Below, piece by piece: positions 24,975 to 34,364 of a stretch of DNA of 64,000 bases. Below the pieces are notes generated by a model, which was given only the letters and a program-made list of their open reading frames with translations, made no database searches and had not been told where the DNA came from. Every line of letters begins with the position of its first letter. Within the stretch, counting starts at the first letter, position 1. The DNA comes from an uncultured Ruminococcus sp. GTDB taxonomy: Bacteria; Bacillota; Clostridia; Oscillospirales; Ruminococcaceae. Where the stretch lies: NCBI GenBank assembly GCA_947627175.1, contig CANQVA010000005.1, positions 1-64,000 on the forward strand, in the 5' to 3' direction. The translations under genes were made by a program, and so were the position numbers.

Positions 24975-25549
24975 AATAAATCATTCTCCTTGATAAAATT
25001 TTTTAATTCCTGATTAAGACGTGAAACGGGAAGCCCGACAACGTTGAAATAGTCACCATTGATTTTTTCAACAAGAAGAGAACCTTTTCCCTGTATACCA
25101 TAACCACCCGCCTTGTCAAACGGTTCACAAGTAGATATATACCATTTAATATCATTTTCCGATAATCTGCGAAATGTTACTTCTGTTATTTCCGAAAATA
25201 CACACCTGCTCCGTTTACTTAATATAACACATGAAGTAATTACTTTATGTGTTCTGCCTGAAAGTATTTCAAGATATTCACAACATTGATTACTGTCTTT
25301 TGGTTTGCCTAAGATTTTATTATCAATAATTACTGTAGTATCACAACCGATTATTATATCATCAGGAAAACTTTTAAGTGCTGATTGGGCTTTTATTCCG
25401 GCAAGATATTCAGACGCTTTAAAAGTATTGATATTTTCGGGGAGTGTTTCGTCTGTATCTGTCGAAACTGCTTTAAAATCTTCTGTAATAAGTTTCATAA
25501 GTTCACGCCGACGGGGTGAAGCAGATGCAAGTATTATTTTCATCGTCAT
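24971..25549 (-). CDS. maf: Maf family nucleoside triphosphate pyrophosphatase
   Basis: A 192-residue house-cleaning enzyme that hydrolyses dTTP/UTP or modified nucleotides to monophosphates. Signatures are LASASPRRRELMKL at the N-terminus, a conserved SxRR that binds the triphosphate, CDTTVIIDNKILGKP, and GGYGIQGKGSLLVEKINGDYFNVVGLP, which contains the catalytic acid region. The start at 25549 has an AAGGA site at good spacing; an in-frame ATG at 25543 is an alternative. It is first in the maf-DUF1015-NADAR operon. Confidence 0.9.
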   Translation of the reverse strand: MTMKIILASASPRRRELMKLITEDFKAVSTDTDETLPENINTFKASEYLAGIKAQSALKSFPDDIIIGCDTTVIIDNKILGKPKDSNQCCEYLEILSGRTHKVITSCVILSKRSRCVFSEITEVTFRRLSENDIKWYISTCEPFDKAGGYGIQGKGSLLVEKINGDYFNVVGLPVSRLNQELKNFIKENDLL

Positions 25550-25669
25550 ATCACGTCCTTTTCTTTAATAATTATATCATATACTTATTATGATGTCAAG
25601 AAATTTAATGTGAAATAATTGATTCAGGAAAAATTTACTGAAAATTCATGAAAAAATTTACAGAAGTAC

Positions 25670-25698
25670 TTGAAAAAATTATTTGAATAGTGTACAAT
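25670..25698 (+). promoter_or_regulatory. Promoter of the pgk-tpiA-gpmI run
   Basis: TTGAAA (25670-25675), 17 bp, TACAAT (25693-25698), 67 bp before pgk. The leader includes a short GCTGTTAATTAAATAACAG inverted repeat that could be regulatory. Confidence 0.65.
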
Positions 25699-25764
25699 AG
25701 TAATATAAGCTGTTAATTAAATAACAGTTGTTTATGCATATTATAACGAAAGGATGTCATACCA

Positions 25765-26985
25765 ATGGCAGGATTAAACAAAGTTACTGTAGAAGACATT
25801 AACGTATGCGGAAGAAAAGTACTTGTAAGAGTAGATTTTAACGTTCCGCTGAAAGACGGCGTTATCACCAACGATAACAGAATCCAAGCAGCTCTCCCCA
25901 CTATCAACAAGCTTGTTGAAAACGGTGCAAAGGTTGTCCTTTGCTCACATCTCGGCAAACCGAAGAACGGTCCGGAAGCTAAATTCTCACTCGCTCCCGC
26001 TGCTGCAAGACTTTCAGAACTCGTAAATACGAAAGTTGTTTTCGCTGCTGATGATACAGTAGTAGGCGAAAATGCTAAGAAAGCTGTAGCTGAAATGAAC
26101 AACGGCGAAATTGTAGTTCTTGAAAATACAAGATTCCGTGGTGCAGAAGAAACAAAGAACGGTGAAGAATTTTCAAAGGAACTCGCTGACCTCGTTGACG
26201 GTGAAGTATTTGTTATGGATGCTTTCGGTTCTGCTCACAGAGCACACGCTTCAACAGCAGGTGTTACAAAGTTCGTCAAGGAAACTGCTGTAGGCTATCT
26301 TATGCAGAAAGAAATTAAATATCTCGGAAATGCCGTTGAAGTTCCTGAAAGACCTTTTGTCGCTATTCTCGGCGGTGCTAAGGTTGCCGACAAACTCAAT
26401 GTTATTTCAAATCTCCTTGAAAAGTGTGATACTCTTATCATCGGCGGAGGTATGGCTTACACATTCCTTAAAGCACAAGGCTGTGAAACGGGTAAATCAC
26501 TCGTTGACAACGAAAAACTTGACTACTGTAAGGAAATGCTTGCAAAGGCTGAAAAACTCGAAAAGAAAATTCTTCTCCCCGTTGATACAGCTGTAGCACC
26601 TTCTTTCCCTGACCCGATTGACGCTGAAATAGCTGTAGAAAATGTTGATGCTGATAAAATCCCGGCTGATATGATGGGTCTTGACATCGGCACAAAGACA
26701 CAGGAAATTTTTGCAGATGCTGTAAAGACTGCAAAAACTGTTGTATGGAACGGTCCTATGGGTGTATTTGAAAATCCCGTACTTGCAAAGGGTACTATTG
26801 CTGTTGCACAGGCTCTTGCTGAAACTGATGCTACAACAATTATCGGTGGCGGTGACTCCGCAGCAGCAGTTATGCAACTCGGTTTTGCTGATAAAATGAG
26901 CCACATCTCAACAGGCGGCGGTGCATCTCTCGAATACCTCGAAGGCAAAGTATTGCCCGGTGTTGCTGTAATCGCTGAAAAGTAA
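25765..26985 (+). CDS. pgk: Phosphoglycerate kinase
   Basis: A 406-residue glycolytic kinase transferring phosphate from 1,3-bisphosphoglycerate to ADP. It shows [14 protein letters not shown] at the N-terminus, the SHLGKPKNG substrate loop, [34 protein letters not shown] and the C-terminal nucleotide motif GGGDSAAAV followed by [16 protein letters not shown]. Length is normal. Codon use in pgk, tpiA and gpmI is richer in C-ending codons than in the accessory genes, fitting high expression. It is first of a glycolytic set (pgk, tpiA, small gene, gpmI) typical of Firmicutes. Confidence 0.98.
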   Translation: MAGLNKVTVEDINVCGRKVLVRVDFNVPLKDGVITNDNRIQAALPTINKLVENGAKVVLCSHLGKPKNGPEAKFSLAPAAARLSELVNTKVVFAADDTVVGENAKKAVAEMNNGEIVVLENTRFRGAEETKNGEEFSKELADLVDGEVFVMDAFGSAHRAHASTAGVTKFVKETAVGYLMQKEIKYLGNAVEVPERPFVAILGGAKVADKLNVISNLLEKCDTLIIGGGMAYTFLKAQGCETGKSLVDNEKLDYCKEMLAKAEKLEKKILLPVDTAVAPSFPDPIDAEIAVENVDADKIPADMMGLDIGTKTQEIFADAVKTAKTVVWNGPMGVFENPVLAKGTIAVAQALAETDATTIIGGGDSAAAVMQLGFADKMSHISTGGGASLEYLEGKVLPGVAVIAEK

Positions 26986-26997
26986 TTCAATATCAAA

Positions 26998-27027
26998 AAA
27001 AGGGCGGGTAGAAATATTCGCCCTTAT
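26998..27027. terminator. Intergenic hairpin between pgk and tpiA
   Basis: Stem AAGGGCG/CGCCCTT with a twelve-base loop. There is no good U-tract on the plus strand, so it may be a partial terminator or RNA-stability element rather than a full stop. Confidence 0.45.
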
Positions 27028-27066
27028 ATGAAAATACGGTAAATATTATATAAGGAGTTAATTAAA

Positions 27067-27843
27067 ATGAACAAGTCAACAAGAAAGGCAATTATTGCCG
27101 GTAACTGGAAAATGAACAAGACACGCCCTGAAGCTAAAGAACTTCTCGAAGCTATTAAACCACTCGTTGCTAACGCTGAAGGCAATGTTGAAGTTATTGC
27201 TTGCGTACCTTTCACAAACCTTGAAACTGCTATAAACACAACAGCAGGAAGCAATATAAAAATCGGTGCTGAAAACGTTCACTTTGAAAAGAGTGGTGCA
27301 TTCACAGGTGAAATTTCTGCTGATATGCTTTCAGAACTCGGCGTTGAATATGTTGTTGTTGGTCATAGCGAAAGAAGACAGTATTTCGGCGAAACTGACA
27401 AAACTGTAAACAAAAGACTTATCGCTGCACTTGAAGGCGGTTTAAAGCCTATTCTTTGTGTTGGTGAAACTCTTGAACAGAGAGAACAAGGAATTACAGA
27501 AGAAGTTATCGCTATGCAGACAAAAATCGCTCTTCAGGGTACTTGCCCTAAGTGCATAAAGAACGTTGTTATTGCTTATGAACCTGTATGGGCTATCGGT
27601 ACAGGAAAAGTTGCTACTCCCGAACAGGCTCAGGAAGTTTGTGCATTTATCCGTAAAACTATTGCAGGACTTTTCAATCAGGAAGTCGCTGACGGTATCA
27701 CAATTCAGTATGGCGGTTCTATGAATGCCTCTAACTGTGCTGAACTCCTTGCTAAACCTGACATTGACGGCGGACTCATCGGCGGTGCATCACTTAAAGC
27801 TAATGATTTTAATACAATCGTACAGGCTGCTGTAAACGGCTGA
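27067..27843 (+). CDS. tpiA: Triose-phosphate isomerase
   Basis: A 258-residue TIM-barrel isomerase of dihydroxyacetone phosphate and glyceraldehyde 3-phosphate. Visible signatures are AGNWKMNK with the catalytic lysine, VVGHSERRQYF with the electrophilic histidine, AYEPVWAIGTGK with the catalytic glutamate and the flexible loop, and YGGSMNASN plus GGLIGGASL at the phosphate site. Start preceded by AAGGAG. It lies 81 bp after pgk, across a hairpin. Confidence 0.98.
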   Translation: MNKSTRKAIIAGNWKMNKTRPEAKELLEAIKPLVANAEGNVEVIACVPFTNLETAINTTAGSNIKIGAENVHFEKSGAFTGEISADMLSELGVEYVVVGHSERRQYFGETDKTVNKRLIAALEGGLKPILCVGETLEQREQGITEEVIAMQTKIALQGTCPKCIKNVVIAYEPVWAIGTGKVATPEQAQEVCAFIRKTIAGLFNQEVADGITIQYGGSMNASNCAELLAKPDIDGGLIGGASLKANDFNTIVQAAVNG

Positions 27844-27853
27844 TAAAATAAAT

Positions 27854-28207
27854 ATGGGACTTGTGCATGATTTCGGCATAATAGAGAATTTTTCCGGAAA
27901 GATGTGTGAATATAAAGGATATACTCCCGAAAAATTCAGTTGCATTTCTATACATGATGACTTTATACTTCTCCTTGTGGAAGAATTTCAGAGTATTCCG
28001 ACAATAAACCCTTGCTGTGGAAATAATCTTAAAGGGGAATTGTGGCAAGGTCTTTGTTACTATGGCGTAACGCTTATTCCGTGGAACGTACTTTCTGAAT
28101 TTATAGATATATTTCAGCAGGAAAACAATGATGTTTATAAGCCGGTCATATATCTTATGAAAAAGGCTTATACAGAAAAAAAGTATGTCATCCACTACGG
28201 TATCTAA
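27854..28207 (+). CDS. Small hypothetical protein between tpiA and gpmI
   Basis: A 117-residue cytosolic protein that I do not recognise. It has a CEYKGYTPEKFSCISIHDDF segment, a CC pair in INPCCGNNLKG and a Trp in WQGLCYYG; no signal peptide or transmembrane stretch. The start is only 10 bp after tpiA, and it ends 25 bp before gpmI, so it is embedded in the glycolytic transcript. It could be a recent insertion or a lineage-specific helper. The ribosome-binding site is poor, so translation may be coupled to tpiA. Confidence 0.6.
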   Translation: MGLVHDFGIIENFSGKMCEYKGYTPEKFSCISIHDDFILLLVEEFQSIPTINPCCGNNLKGELWQGLCYYGVTLIPWNVLSEFIDIFQQENNDVYKPVIYLMKKAYTEKKYVIHYGI

Positions 28208-28232
28208 AATTATATGAAAGGTTTTGATAAAA

Positions 28233-29753
28233 ATGTCAAAGAAACCTGTAGCACTTATAATTATGGACGGTTTCGGTTATAATCCGTCAGATTACGGCAA
28301 TGCTATTTCTGCCGCTAAAACTCCGAACATTGATAAATATACGGCTGAATGCCCTCATACACTCATAGGTGCAAGCGGTCTTGATGTAGGACTTCCTGAC
28401 GGTCAGATGGGCAATTCCGAAGTAGGTCATACAAATATAGGAGCAGGACGAATTGTATATCAGATGCTCGTTAAGATTTCAAAGGATATAAAAGACGGTG
28501 TTTTCTTTGAAAATAAGGCTATACTCGATGCGATGAAAAACTGTAAGGAAAAAAACTCGGCACTTCACCTTATGGGACTTCTTTCACCCGGTGGTGTTCA
28601 CAGTCATATGGAACACCTTTTCGGTATAGTCGAAATGGCTAAGAAAAACGGTCTTGACAAAGTTTATATTCATGCTTTCCTTGACGGCCGTGACGTTCCG
28701 CCCTCATCTGCTTCTGAATTTATGGAACAGACAGTTGAAGAACTCAAAAAAATCGGTCTCGGAAAAATTGCTACTATTTCGGGCAGATTCTACGCAATGG
28801 ACAGAGATAACGCATGGGACAGAGTTGAAAAGGCTTATTCCGCTATGGTTTACGGTGAGGGCGTTAAGGAAACAGACCCCGTACAGGCTATAAAAAATTC
28901 ATACGCAAATGAAGTTACTGATGAGTTTATGCTCCCGACAGTTATTGAAGGCGGTGAACAGATTAAGGCTGATGACAGTATTATTTTCTTTAATTTCCGT
29001 CCTGACCGTGCAAGACAAATTACACGCTCATTTGTTGACCCTGATTTTACAGGATTTGAAAGAAAGAACGGTTTCTTTAATGTTCACTTTGTCTGCATGG
29101 CACAATATGATGCTTCTATGCCTAATGTAACAGTTGCATATCCTCCTGAACAGCTTGTTATGACTATGGGCGAATATCTCAGCAAATCAGGAAAAACACA
29201 ACTCCGTATTGCTGAAACACAAAAATATGCTCATGTAACTTTCTTCTTTAACGGCGGTGAGGAAAAACAATTTGAGGGTGAAGACAGGATTCTTATAAAG
29301 TCACCCGATGTTGAAACTTTTGACCTCAAACCTGAAATGAGTGCATATGAAGTATGCGACGCTGTTGTTGAGGCTATCAATTCAAATAAGTATGACGTTA
29401 TTATTCTCAATTATGCTAACTGTGATATGGTAGGTCATACGGGTATTTTTGATGCCGCTGTTGCAGCCGTTGAAGCTGTTGACACTTGCGTCGGCAGAAT
29501 GGTTGATGCAATTCTTGCAAAGGGCGGTGCGGCTCTCATTACAGCAGACCACGGAAACGCTGATAAAATGTATGAAGAAGACGGAAGTCCGTTTACTGCT
29601 CATACTACAAATCCCGTTCCGCTTTTCTGTGTTGGTTATGACTGCGAACTCCGTGAAGGCGGTGTTCTTGCAGACCTTGCCCCGACTATGCTCGAAATTC
29701 TTGAAATGCCACAACCTGCTGAAATGACAGGAAAATCACTCATTAAAAAGTAA
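28233..29753 (+). CDS. gpmI: 2,3-bisphosphoglycerate-independent phosphoglycerate mutase
   Basis: A 506-residue, manganese-dependent alkaline-phosphatase-fold mutase converting 3- to 2-phosphoglycerate. The phosphorylated serine lies in GQMGNSEVGHTNIGAG near residue 60. Other signatures are HAFLDGRDVPPSSA, ISGRFYAMDRDNAWDR, FFNFRPDRARQI, ANCDMVGHTG and ITADHGNADKM, with the metal ligands. I start it at ATG 28233 (MSKKPVALIIMDGFG) rather than at the TTG nine bases earlier. A terminator follows. It completes lower glycolysis with pgk and tpiA. Confidence 0.97.
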   Translation: MSKKPVALIIMDGFGYNPSDYGNAISAAKTPNIDKYTAECPHTLIGASGLDVGLPDGQMGNSEVGHTNIGAGRIVYQMLVKISKDIKDGVFFENKAILDAMKNCKEKNSALHLMGLLSPGGVHSHMEHLFGIVEMAKKNGLDKVYIHAFLDGRDVPPSSASEFMEQTVEELKKIGLGKIATISGRFYAMDRDNAWDRVEKAYSAMVYGEGVKETDPVQAIKNSYANEVTDEFMLPTVIEGGEQIKADDSIIFFNFRPDRARQITRSFVDPDFTGFERKNGFFNVHFVCMAQYDASMPNVTVAYPPEQLVMTMGEYLSKSGKTQLRIAETQKYAHVTFFFNGGEEKQFEGEDRILIKSPDVETFDLKPEMSAYEVCDAVVEAINSNKYDVIILNYANCDMVGHTGIFDAAVAAVEAVDTCVGRMVDAILAKGGAALITADHGNADKMYEEDGSPFTAHTTNPVPLFCVGYDCELREGGVLADLAPTMLEILEMPQPAEMTGKSLIKK

Positions 29754-29762
29754 AAAGAAAAA

Positions 29763-29790
29763 ACAGGCTGGCATATGTCAGCCTGTTATT
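29763..29790 (+). terminator. Terminator of the glycolytic run
   Basis: Stem ACAGGCTG/CAGCCTGT with an eight-base loop and a short T-rich tail, 10 bp after gpmI. Confidence 0.7.
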
Positions 29791-29805
29791 ATGGGAGGTA
29801 TATAT

Positions 29806-30033
29806 ATGAATCCTTTAGCTTTAGTAAAAATAAAACCCCTGCTTAAATCCTTTAAAGAAAATCATCCTAAATTTCTTATGTTTGTAAGAAAAGCACTGAA
29901 AGAAACAGATGAAGAAAGCGTTGTTGAAGTGAAAATCACCACCGCTGAGGGAAAAGAATTTTTCACTAATATTAAAATAAATAATCAGGATATGGAACTT
30001 ATCAAAGAAATGTGTAATTTTATGCATTCTTAA
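29806..30033 (+). CDS. Small conserved-looking protein of unknown function
   Basis: A 75-residue protein starting MNPLALVKIKPLLKSF, with GGGAGG eight bases before the ATG. The first half is a basic amphipathic helix and the second a short beta-rich region (VVEVKITTAEGKEFFTNIKIN). I do not recognise a family. Its end overlaps the convergent cobO gene by four bases. The strong ribosome-binding site and clean composition favour a real gene. Role unknown. Confidence 0.6.
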   Translation: MNPLALVKIKPLLKSFKENHPKFLMFVRKALKETDEESVVEVKITTAEGKEFFTNIKINNQDMELIKEMCNFMHS

Positions 30034-30533
30034 TATTCTATACCGATACGTGCAGTTATACCTTTTTCATAGGGATGCCTTACTGCCGTTATTTCGCTTA
30101 TATAATCGGCTTTTTCAATGAAAATTTCCGCCGGATTTCTGCCTGTAAGAATTATTTCCGTGTTTTCCACATTTTCAAATATAAATCTCTCCGCAAGACT
30201 TCTGTCAACCATTTTTTTATTATAGGCATCAAGAAATTCGTCAAGTATTATCATATCAGCATTACTTTCAAACGCTCTTTCAATCATCTGATTACTTTTT
30301 TCAGTTACAATATTCTTTTCATAACTATTCATTTGAAATGTGAATTTATTGCACTCTTTACAATATTCAACCGTTATATTCTCTATATCATTCAGTATCT
30401 TTATTTCAGATGAACTGCCATTTTTCAGAAACTGTATGAATATCACTTTAAGACCTGCTCCGGCTGCTCTGACTGCCAGACCGATTGAAGCAGTTGTCTT
30501 TCCTTTTCCGTTTCCATGATAAATATGAATCAT
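30030..30533 (-). CDS. cobO: Cob(I)yrinic acid a,c-diamide adenosyltransferase-type P-loop protein (CobO/BtuR)
   Basis: A 167-residue ATP:corrinoid adenosyltransferase of the CobA/CobO fold, which adds the 5'-deoxyadenosyl ligand to reduced corrinoids. The N-terminal P-loop is HGNGKGKTTASIGLAVRA, then VIFIQFLKNG, the Walker B-like DMIILDEFLDAYNK and LTGRNPA. It is slightly short and diverged, so cobalamin specificity is likely but not certain. I start at ATG 30533 rather than the GTG 18 bases earlier. No other B12 genes are nearby, suggesting scavenging. Confidence 0.82.
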   Translation of the reverse strand: MIHIYHGNGKGKTTASIGLAVRAAGAGLKVIFIQFLKNGSSSEIKILNDIENITVEYCKECNKFTFQMNSYEKNIVTEKSNQMIERAFESNADMIILDEFLDAYNKKMVDRSLAERFIFENVENTEIILTGRNPAEIFIEKADYISEITAVRHPYEKGITARIGIEY

Positions 30534-30611
30534 TTCATTTTTTCCTTTCACTTGACAAAATTATGTCATAGTATTATAATAAACTGTATTCTTTTTTAAG
30601 GAAGTGTTTTA

Positions 30612-31400
30612 ATGCCATCAGTTATTTTTTTTGACATTGATGGAACTATTGTTACAGAGGACGAACGGGCTTTTATTCCTGAAAGTACACGCATCGCTAT
30701 AAGAAAAACACGTGAAAAAGGTAATCTTACTTTTATAAATACAGGACGTACAGCATTTAATATATCACAAAAAATAAAAGAACTTAATTTCGACGGATTT
30801 CTTTGCGGTTGTGGTACATATATCGAGTATAACGGTGAAATTCTTCTTCATCATACTCCGAATCAGTCATTATGCCGTGAAATTGCGGGTATTATGAGAA
30901 AATGCCGTGTAACTCCCGTTTATGAATACAGTGACGGATATTTCTTTGATGACAAAGCAGTCTGGAATGAGGGACTTGACTATTTTATGAATGTCTTTGT
31001 TGATTCGGGAATTGATGTAAGCAAAAGAGCTGACGATTTGAATTTTATTTTTGACAAATTTGTTGTATGGTCAAATCCTGAAAGCGATATGGAACTTTTC
31101 AATAGGGAAGTGAGCAAGTATTTTTCAATCATAGACAGGGGAAACGGTTTCTATGAAAATGTTCCTATCGGATATTCAAAAGCTACTGCTGTAAAGCTAA
31201 TTCTTGAAAAACTCAATATTCCGCCCGAAAATGCCTATGCTATCGGCGACAGCATGAATGACCTGCCAATGCTTGAAGCAGTACCGAACAGTATAGCAAT
31301 GGGAGGAGCGGAAAAACTTTATTCCCATGTTTCATATATAACGTCGGAAATAGAAAATGATGGAATTTACAACGCACTTGAACATTTTCATCTGCTTTGA
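30612..31400 (+). CDS. Cof-type HAD-superfamily phosphatase
   Basis: A 262-residue HAD hydrolase, class IIB. Motif I FFDIDGTIVTED contains the aspartate nucleophile, motif II is FINTGRTA, and motif IV is AIGDSMNDLPMLEAVPNSIAMGGA near the C-terminus. A cap domain occupies roughly residues 80-185. Such enzymes act on sugar phosphates or cofactors such as FMN or PLP; the substrate cannot be read from sequence. A bidirectional hairpin separates it from the convergent trpR-like gene. Confidence 0.85.
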   Translation: MPSVIFFDIDGTIVTEDERAFIPESTRIAIRKTREKGNLTFINTGRTAFNISQKIKELNFDGFLCGCGTYIEYNGEILLHHTPNQSLCREIAGIMRKCRVTPVYEYSDGYFFDDKAVWNEGLDYFMNVFVDSGIDVSKRADDLNFIFDKFVVWSNPESDMELFNREVSKYFSIIDRGNGFYENVPIGYSKATAVKLILEKLNIPPENAYAIGDSMNDLPMLEAVPNSIAMGGAEKLYSHVSYITSEIENDGIYNALEHFHLL

Positions 31401-31410
31401 AGATACGACA

Positions 31411-31438
31411 AAAGACCGGCTGTATATTTCCGGTCTTT
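31411..31438. terminator. Bidirectional terminator between the HAD and TrpR-like genes
   Basis: Stem AAAGACCGG/CCGGTCTTT with a ten-base loop, placed between two convergent stops. Confidence 0.75.
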
Positions 31439-31451
31439 CATATCTTTTGAA

Positions 31452-31754
31452 TTATTTCAGAAGATTTTTCTTTTTCAGTCGGTCAAAAACAATATTATAT
31501 CCGTCGTTTCCGTCCTTTAAAGAACGGTGAACTCTGCTTATTGTTGCAGTACTCACGCCTGTTTCAGTTACTATACTGTTATAGACTTTGTGCTCGTTAA
31601 GAAGTCTGGCAACTTGTAATCTATGTGCAAATGACTCCAACTCAACGCTTGTGCAGAGGTCATCAAAAAACTTATAGCAATCATCAACAGAATCAAGTGT
31701 GAGAATAGCTTCAAAAAGCAAATCCATGCTTTCAGATTTTATTTTATCAATCAT
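31452..31754 (-). CDS. YerC/YecD-type TrpR-related regulator
   Basis: A 100-residue helical protein of the Trp-repressor-like YerC family. It contains the helix-turn-helix LLNEHKVYNSIVTETGVSTATISRVHRSLKDGNDGY, with ELESFAHRLQVA before it. No tryptophan-binding role is established for this branch, and its regulon is unknown. I start at MIDKIKSE (31754) with a GGAG site; the upstream 10-residue extension is likely leader. It is divergent from lon across about 240 bp. Confidence 0.85.
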   Translation of the reverse strand: MIDKIKSESMDLLFEAILTLDSVDDCYKFFDDLCTSVELESFAHRLQVARLLNEHKVYNSIVTETGVSTATISRVHRSLKDGNDGYNIVFDRLKKKNLLK

Positions 31755-31899
31755 AATATACAACTCCAGTCTGCCATTCGGCATAAAATAAAGAAACGAT
31801 TTCCTGCTTTACATTTTAACACATTATCTCATAAAAGTAAAGTACTTTTTTAAAACAAAAGTTTTTTCCGCAAAAAATTATCAGTACCAAAATTTACGC

Positions 31900-31928
31900 T
31901 TGCATTTAGGCGAGTTTTATAGTATAAT
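31900..31928 (+). promoter_or_regulatory. Promoter of lon
   Basis: TTGCAT (31900-31905), 17 bp, TATAAT (31923-31928). I saw no clear CIRCE or CtsR operator next to it. Confidence 0.65.
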
Positions 31929-31994
31929 ATTATGTACCGGCTATTGTCGGTATTTATCGAACATAACCATTAAAGAAAGAATCAGGTGATGAGT

Positions 31995-34337
31995 ATGGAA
32001 CAGGTTATTATAAGTGATAAAAATAATGAAAATGAAAAATTTTTCTATACTGTTACTATGCGTGGGCTTGTTGCGTTTCCTAAAATGGTCATGCACTTTG
32101 ATGTTGCACGCAAAAAGTCAGTAAAAGCAATTGAGTCAGCCATAAAAGGCAACGGAAAAATATTTCTTGTTGCTCAGAAAGAAGCCTATACGGAAAACCC
32201 GAAATTGTCTGATGTGTATAAAACGGGCGTTGTCGCCGAAATAAAGCAAATTCTCAGACTGCCGGATAATGTTATGAAAATTCTTGTACAAGGCGTTTAC
32301 AAGGCAAAAATTGTAAATTATGTCGATGACGGCGAAAAAATCATGGCAGAAGTAAAGCGTATGCCTTCATATTCAAAGGCAAAATATGATGAGGCAGAAG
32401 CGGAAGCACTTATGCGTTCAATTAAAAACGCTTTTGAACATTATGCATCTTTTTTCCCGAAAATGCCTAATGACCTTATGATTTCGGTTATGACACAAAG
32501 TTCCCCGATAAAACTTTTTGAATCAATCGTTTTCAGCTGTAATCTTGATTACAAAGATAAACAGGTTCTTCTTGAAGAAACGAATATTATCAGTAAGCTT
32601 ACATCTTTGTTATCATTCCTTATATCCGAAACTGAAATTCTTGAAATAGAACATGATATTAACGAACAGACAAGAAATAATATTGAAAAAACTCAGCGTG
32701 AATATTATCTGCGTGAACAGTTGAAAATTATTCAGGAACAACTCGGTGAAGAAGACGGAGATGAAAATTTCAGGTATATGACAAAGGTAATGACACTTGA
32801 ATGCGATGAAAAAAGCCGTGACAAACTTCTTAAAGAAGTTGAAAAACTCAGCAAATTACCACCGCTTTCACAGGAATCATTTGTTATAAAGAATTATCTT
32901 GATACCGTTCTTGAACTCCCGTGGGGAAAATATACAAAGGCAAAACTCTCCCTTGAAAAAGCCGAATCAGTCCTTGAAAAAGACCACTACGGACTTAAAA
33001 AAGTCAAAGAGCGTATACTTGAATTTCTTGCCGTGTATATGCTTAATCCAAAAATAAAGGGACAAATAATATGCCTTGCAGGCCCTCCCGGAATAGGAAA
33101 AACATCAATAGCAAAATCAATTGCTAAAGCTATGGGAAGAAAATATGCAAGAGTTTCCCTCGGCGGTGTACGTGATGAGGCTGATATAAGGGGTCATAGA
33201 AAAACTTATGTAGGTGCTATGCCGGGACGTATAATTACTGCACTTCAGCAGGCAGGTTCTGCAAATCCGCTTATTCTTTTTGACGAAATAGACAAGCTGT
33301 GCAGTGATATAAAGGGCGACCCATCGTCTGCGATGCTTGAAGTTCTTGACAGCGAACAGAATAACACTTTCCGTGACCATTTTATTGAAATTCCGTTTGA
33401 CCTCAGCAAAGCAGTATTCATTACGACTGCAAACAACATTTCCACAATTCCCGAACCGCTCCTTGACCGTATGGAAATTATTGAATTGCCGAGTTATACG
33501 GCAGAAGAAAAATTTCATATTGCAAAAGAGCATCTTCTCCCTAAGCAACTTAAAGAACACGGTCTTAAAGCCTCACAGCTTAAAATTACTGATGATGCAC
33601 TTCATGATATGATTCGATTCTATACGAAAGAAGCAGGAGTGCGTTCACTTGAAAGAATTATTGCGTCCGTCTGCCGTAAAACAGCTAAGAAAATAGCAGC
33701 TGAGGAAGTGAAAAAAGTTACTGTAAAATCTGATAATATCAATGAATATCTCGGAATAAAAAAATATCTCTCTGATTTATCATCAAAAGAAAATCAGGTC
33801 GGCGTTGTAAATGGTCTTGCATGGACTTCTGTAGGGGGAGTTATGATGCCTCTTGAAGTGCTTGTTCTTGACGGAAACGGAAAAACTGAAGTTACAGGCT
33901 CTCTCGGCGATGTCATGAAAGAAAGTTCAAAAATTGCTGTGAGTTATGTCAGAAGTGTTGCGGATAAATATAACATAAATAAAGATTTCTATAAAAATAA
34001 TGACATACATATTCATGCACCCGAAGGAGCAGTCCCGAAAGACGGCCCCTCCGCAGGCGTTACAATGACTACTGCCCTTGTTTCAGCACTTTCGGGCATT
34101 CCCGTAAGAGCAGATGTCGCAATGACAGGCGAAATAACTTTGCATGGAAAAGTTCTTGCAATTGGCGGACTTCGTGAAAAAACTATGGCTGCTTATAAAG
34201 CCGGAATAAAAACAGTCATTATTCCTGCTCAGAATAAGGCAGACCTTGAAGAAGTGGACAATGTTATAAAAGAAAATATAGAATTTGTATATGCTGAAAA
34301 CCTTACAGACGTTCTTGACACTGCACTAATGAATTAA
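31995..34337 (+). CDS. lon: ATP-dependent protease La (Lon)
   Basis: An approximately 780-residue AAA+ serine protease that degrades misfolded and regulatory proteins. The N-terminal substrate domain covers residues 1-200, followed by a coiled linker (TQREYYLREQLKIIQEQLGE). The ATPase domain has Walker A GPPGIGKTS near residue 355 and ILFDEIDK, and the protease domain has the catalytic serine in PKDGPSAGVTM near residue 680 and its partner lysine downstream. I choose ATG 31995 with AGGTG upstream; two start codons just before it (31986 and 31989) are alternatives. It is followed 27 bp later by engB, a common Firmicutes pairing. Confidence 0.95.
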   Translation: MEQVIISDKNNENEKFFYTVTMRGLVAFPKMVMHFDVARKKSVKAIESAIKGNGKIFLVAQKEAYTENPKLSDVYKTGVVAEIKQILRLPDNVMKILVQGVYKAKIVNYVDDGEKIMAEVKRMPSYSKAKYDEAEAEALMRSIKNAFEHYASFFPKMPNDLMISVMTQSSPIKLFESIVFSCNLDYKDKQVLLEETNIISKLTSLLSFLISETEILEIEHDINEQTRNNIEKTQREYYLREQLKIIQEQLGEEDGDENFRYMTKVMTLECDEKSRDKLLKEVEKLSKLPPLSQESFVIKNYLDTVLELPWGKYTKAKLSLEKAESVLEKDHYGLKKVKERILEFLAVYMLNPKIKGQIICLAGPPGIGKTSIAKSIAKAMGRKYARVSLGGVRDEADIRGHRKTYVGAMPGRIITALQQAGSANPLILFDEIDKLCSDIKGDPSSAMLEVLDSEQNNTFRDHFIEIPFDLSKAVFITTANNISTIPEPLLDRMEIIELPSYTAEEKFHIAKEHLLPKQLKEHGLKASQLKITDDALHDMIRFYTKEAGVRSLERIIASVCRKTAKKIAAEEVKKVTVKSDNINEYLGIKKYLSDLSSKENQVGVVNGLAWTSVGGVMMPLEVLVLDGNGKTEVTGSLGDVMKESSKIAVSYVRSVADKYNINKDFYKNNDIHIHAPEGAVPKDGPSAGVTMTTALVSALSGIPVRADVAMTGEITLHGKVLAIGGLREKTMAAYKAGIKTVIIPAQNKADLEEVDNVIKENIEFVYAENLTDVLDTALMN

Positions 34338-34364
34338 CACATCACACCGAAAGGAGGAATAATT

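Noticed and set aside
26468-26996. Long minus-strand open frames opposite pgk
   Set aside because: Shadow frames caused by codon bias of pgk; no ribosome-binding sites or domains.
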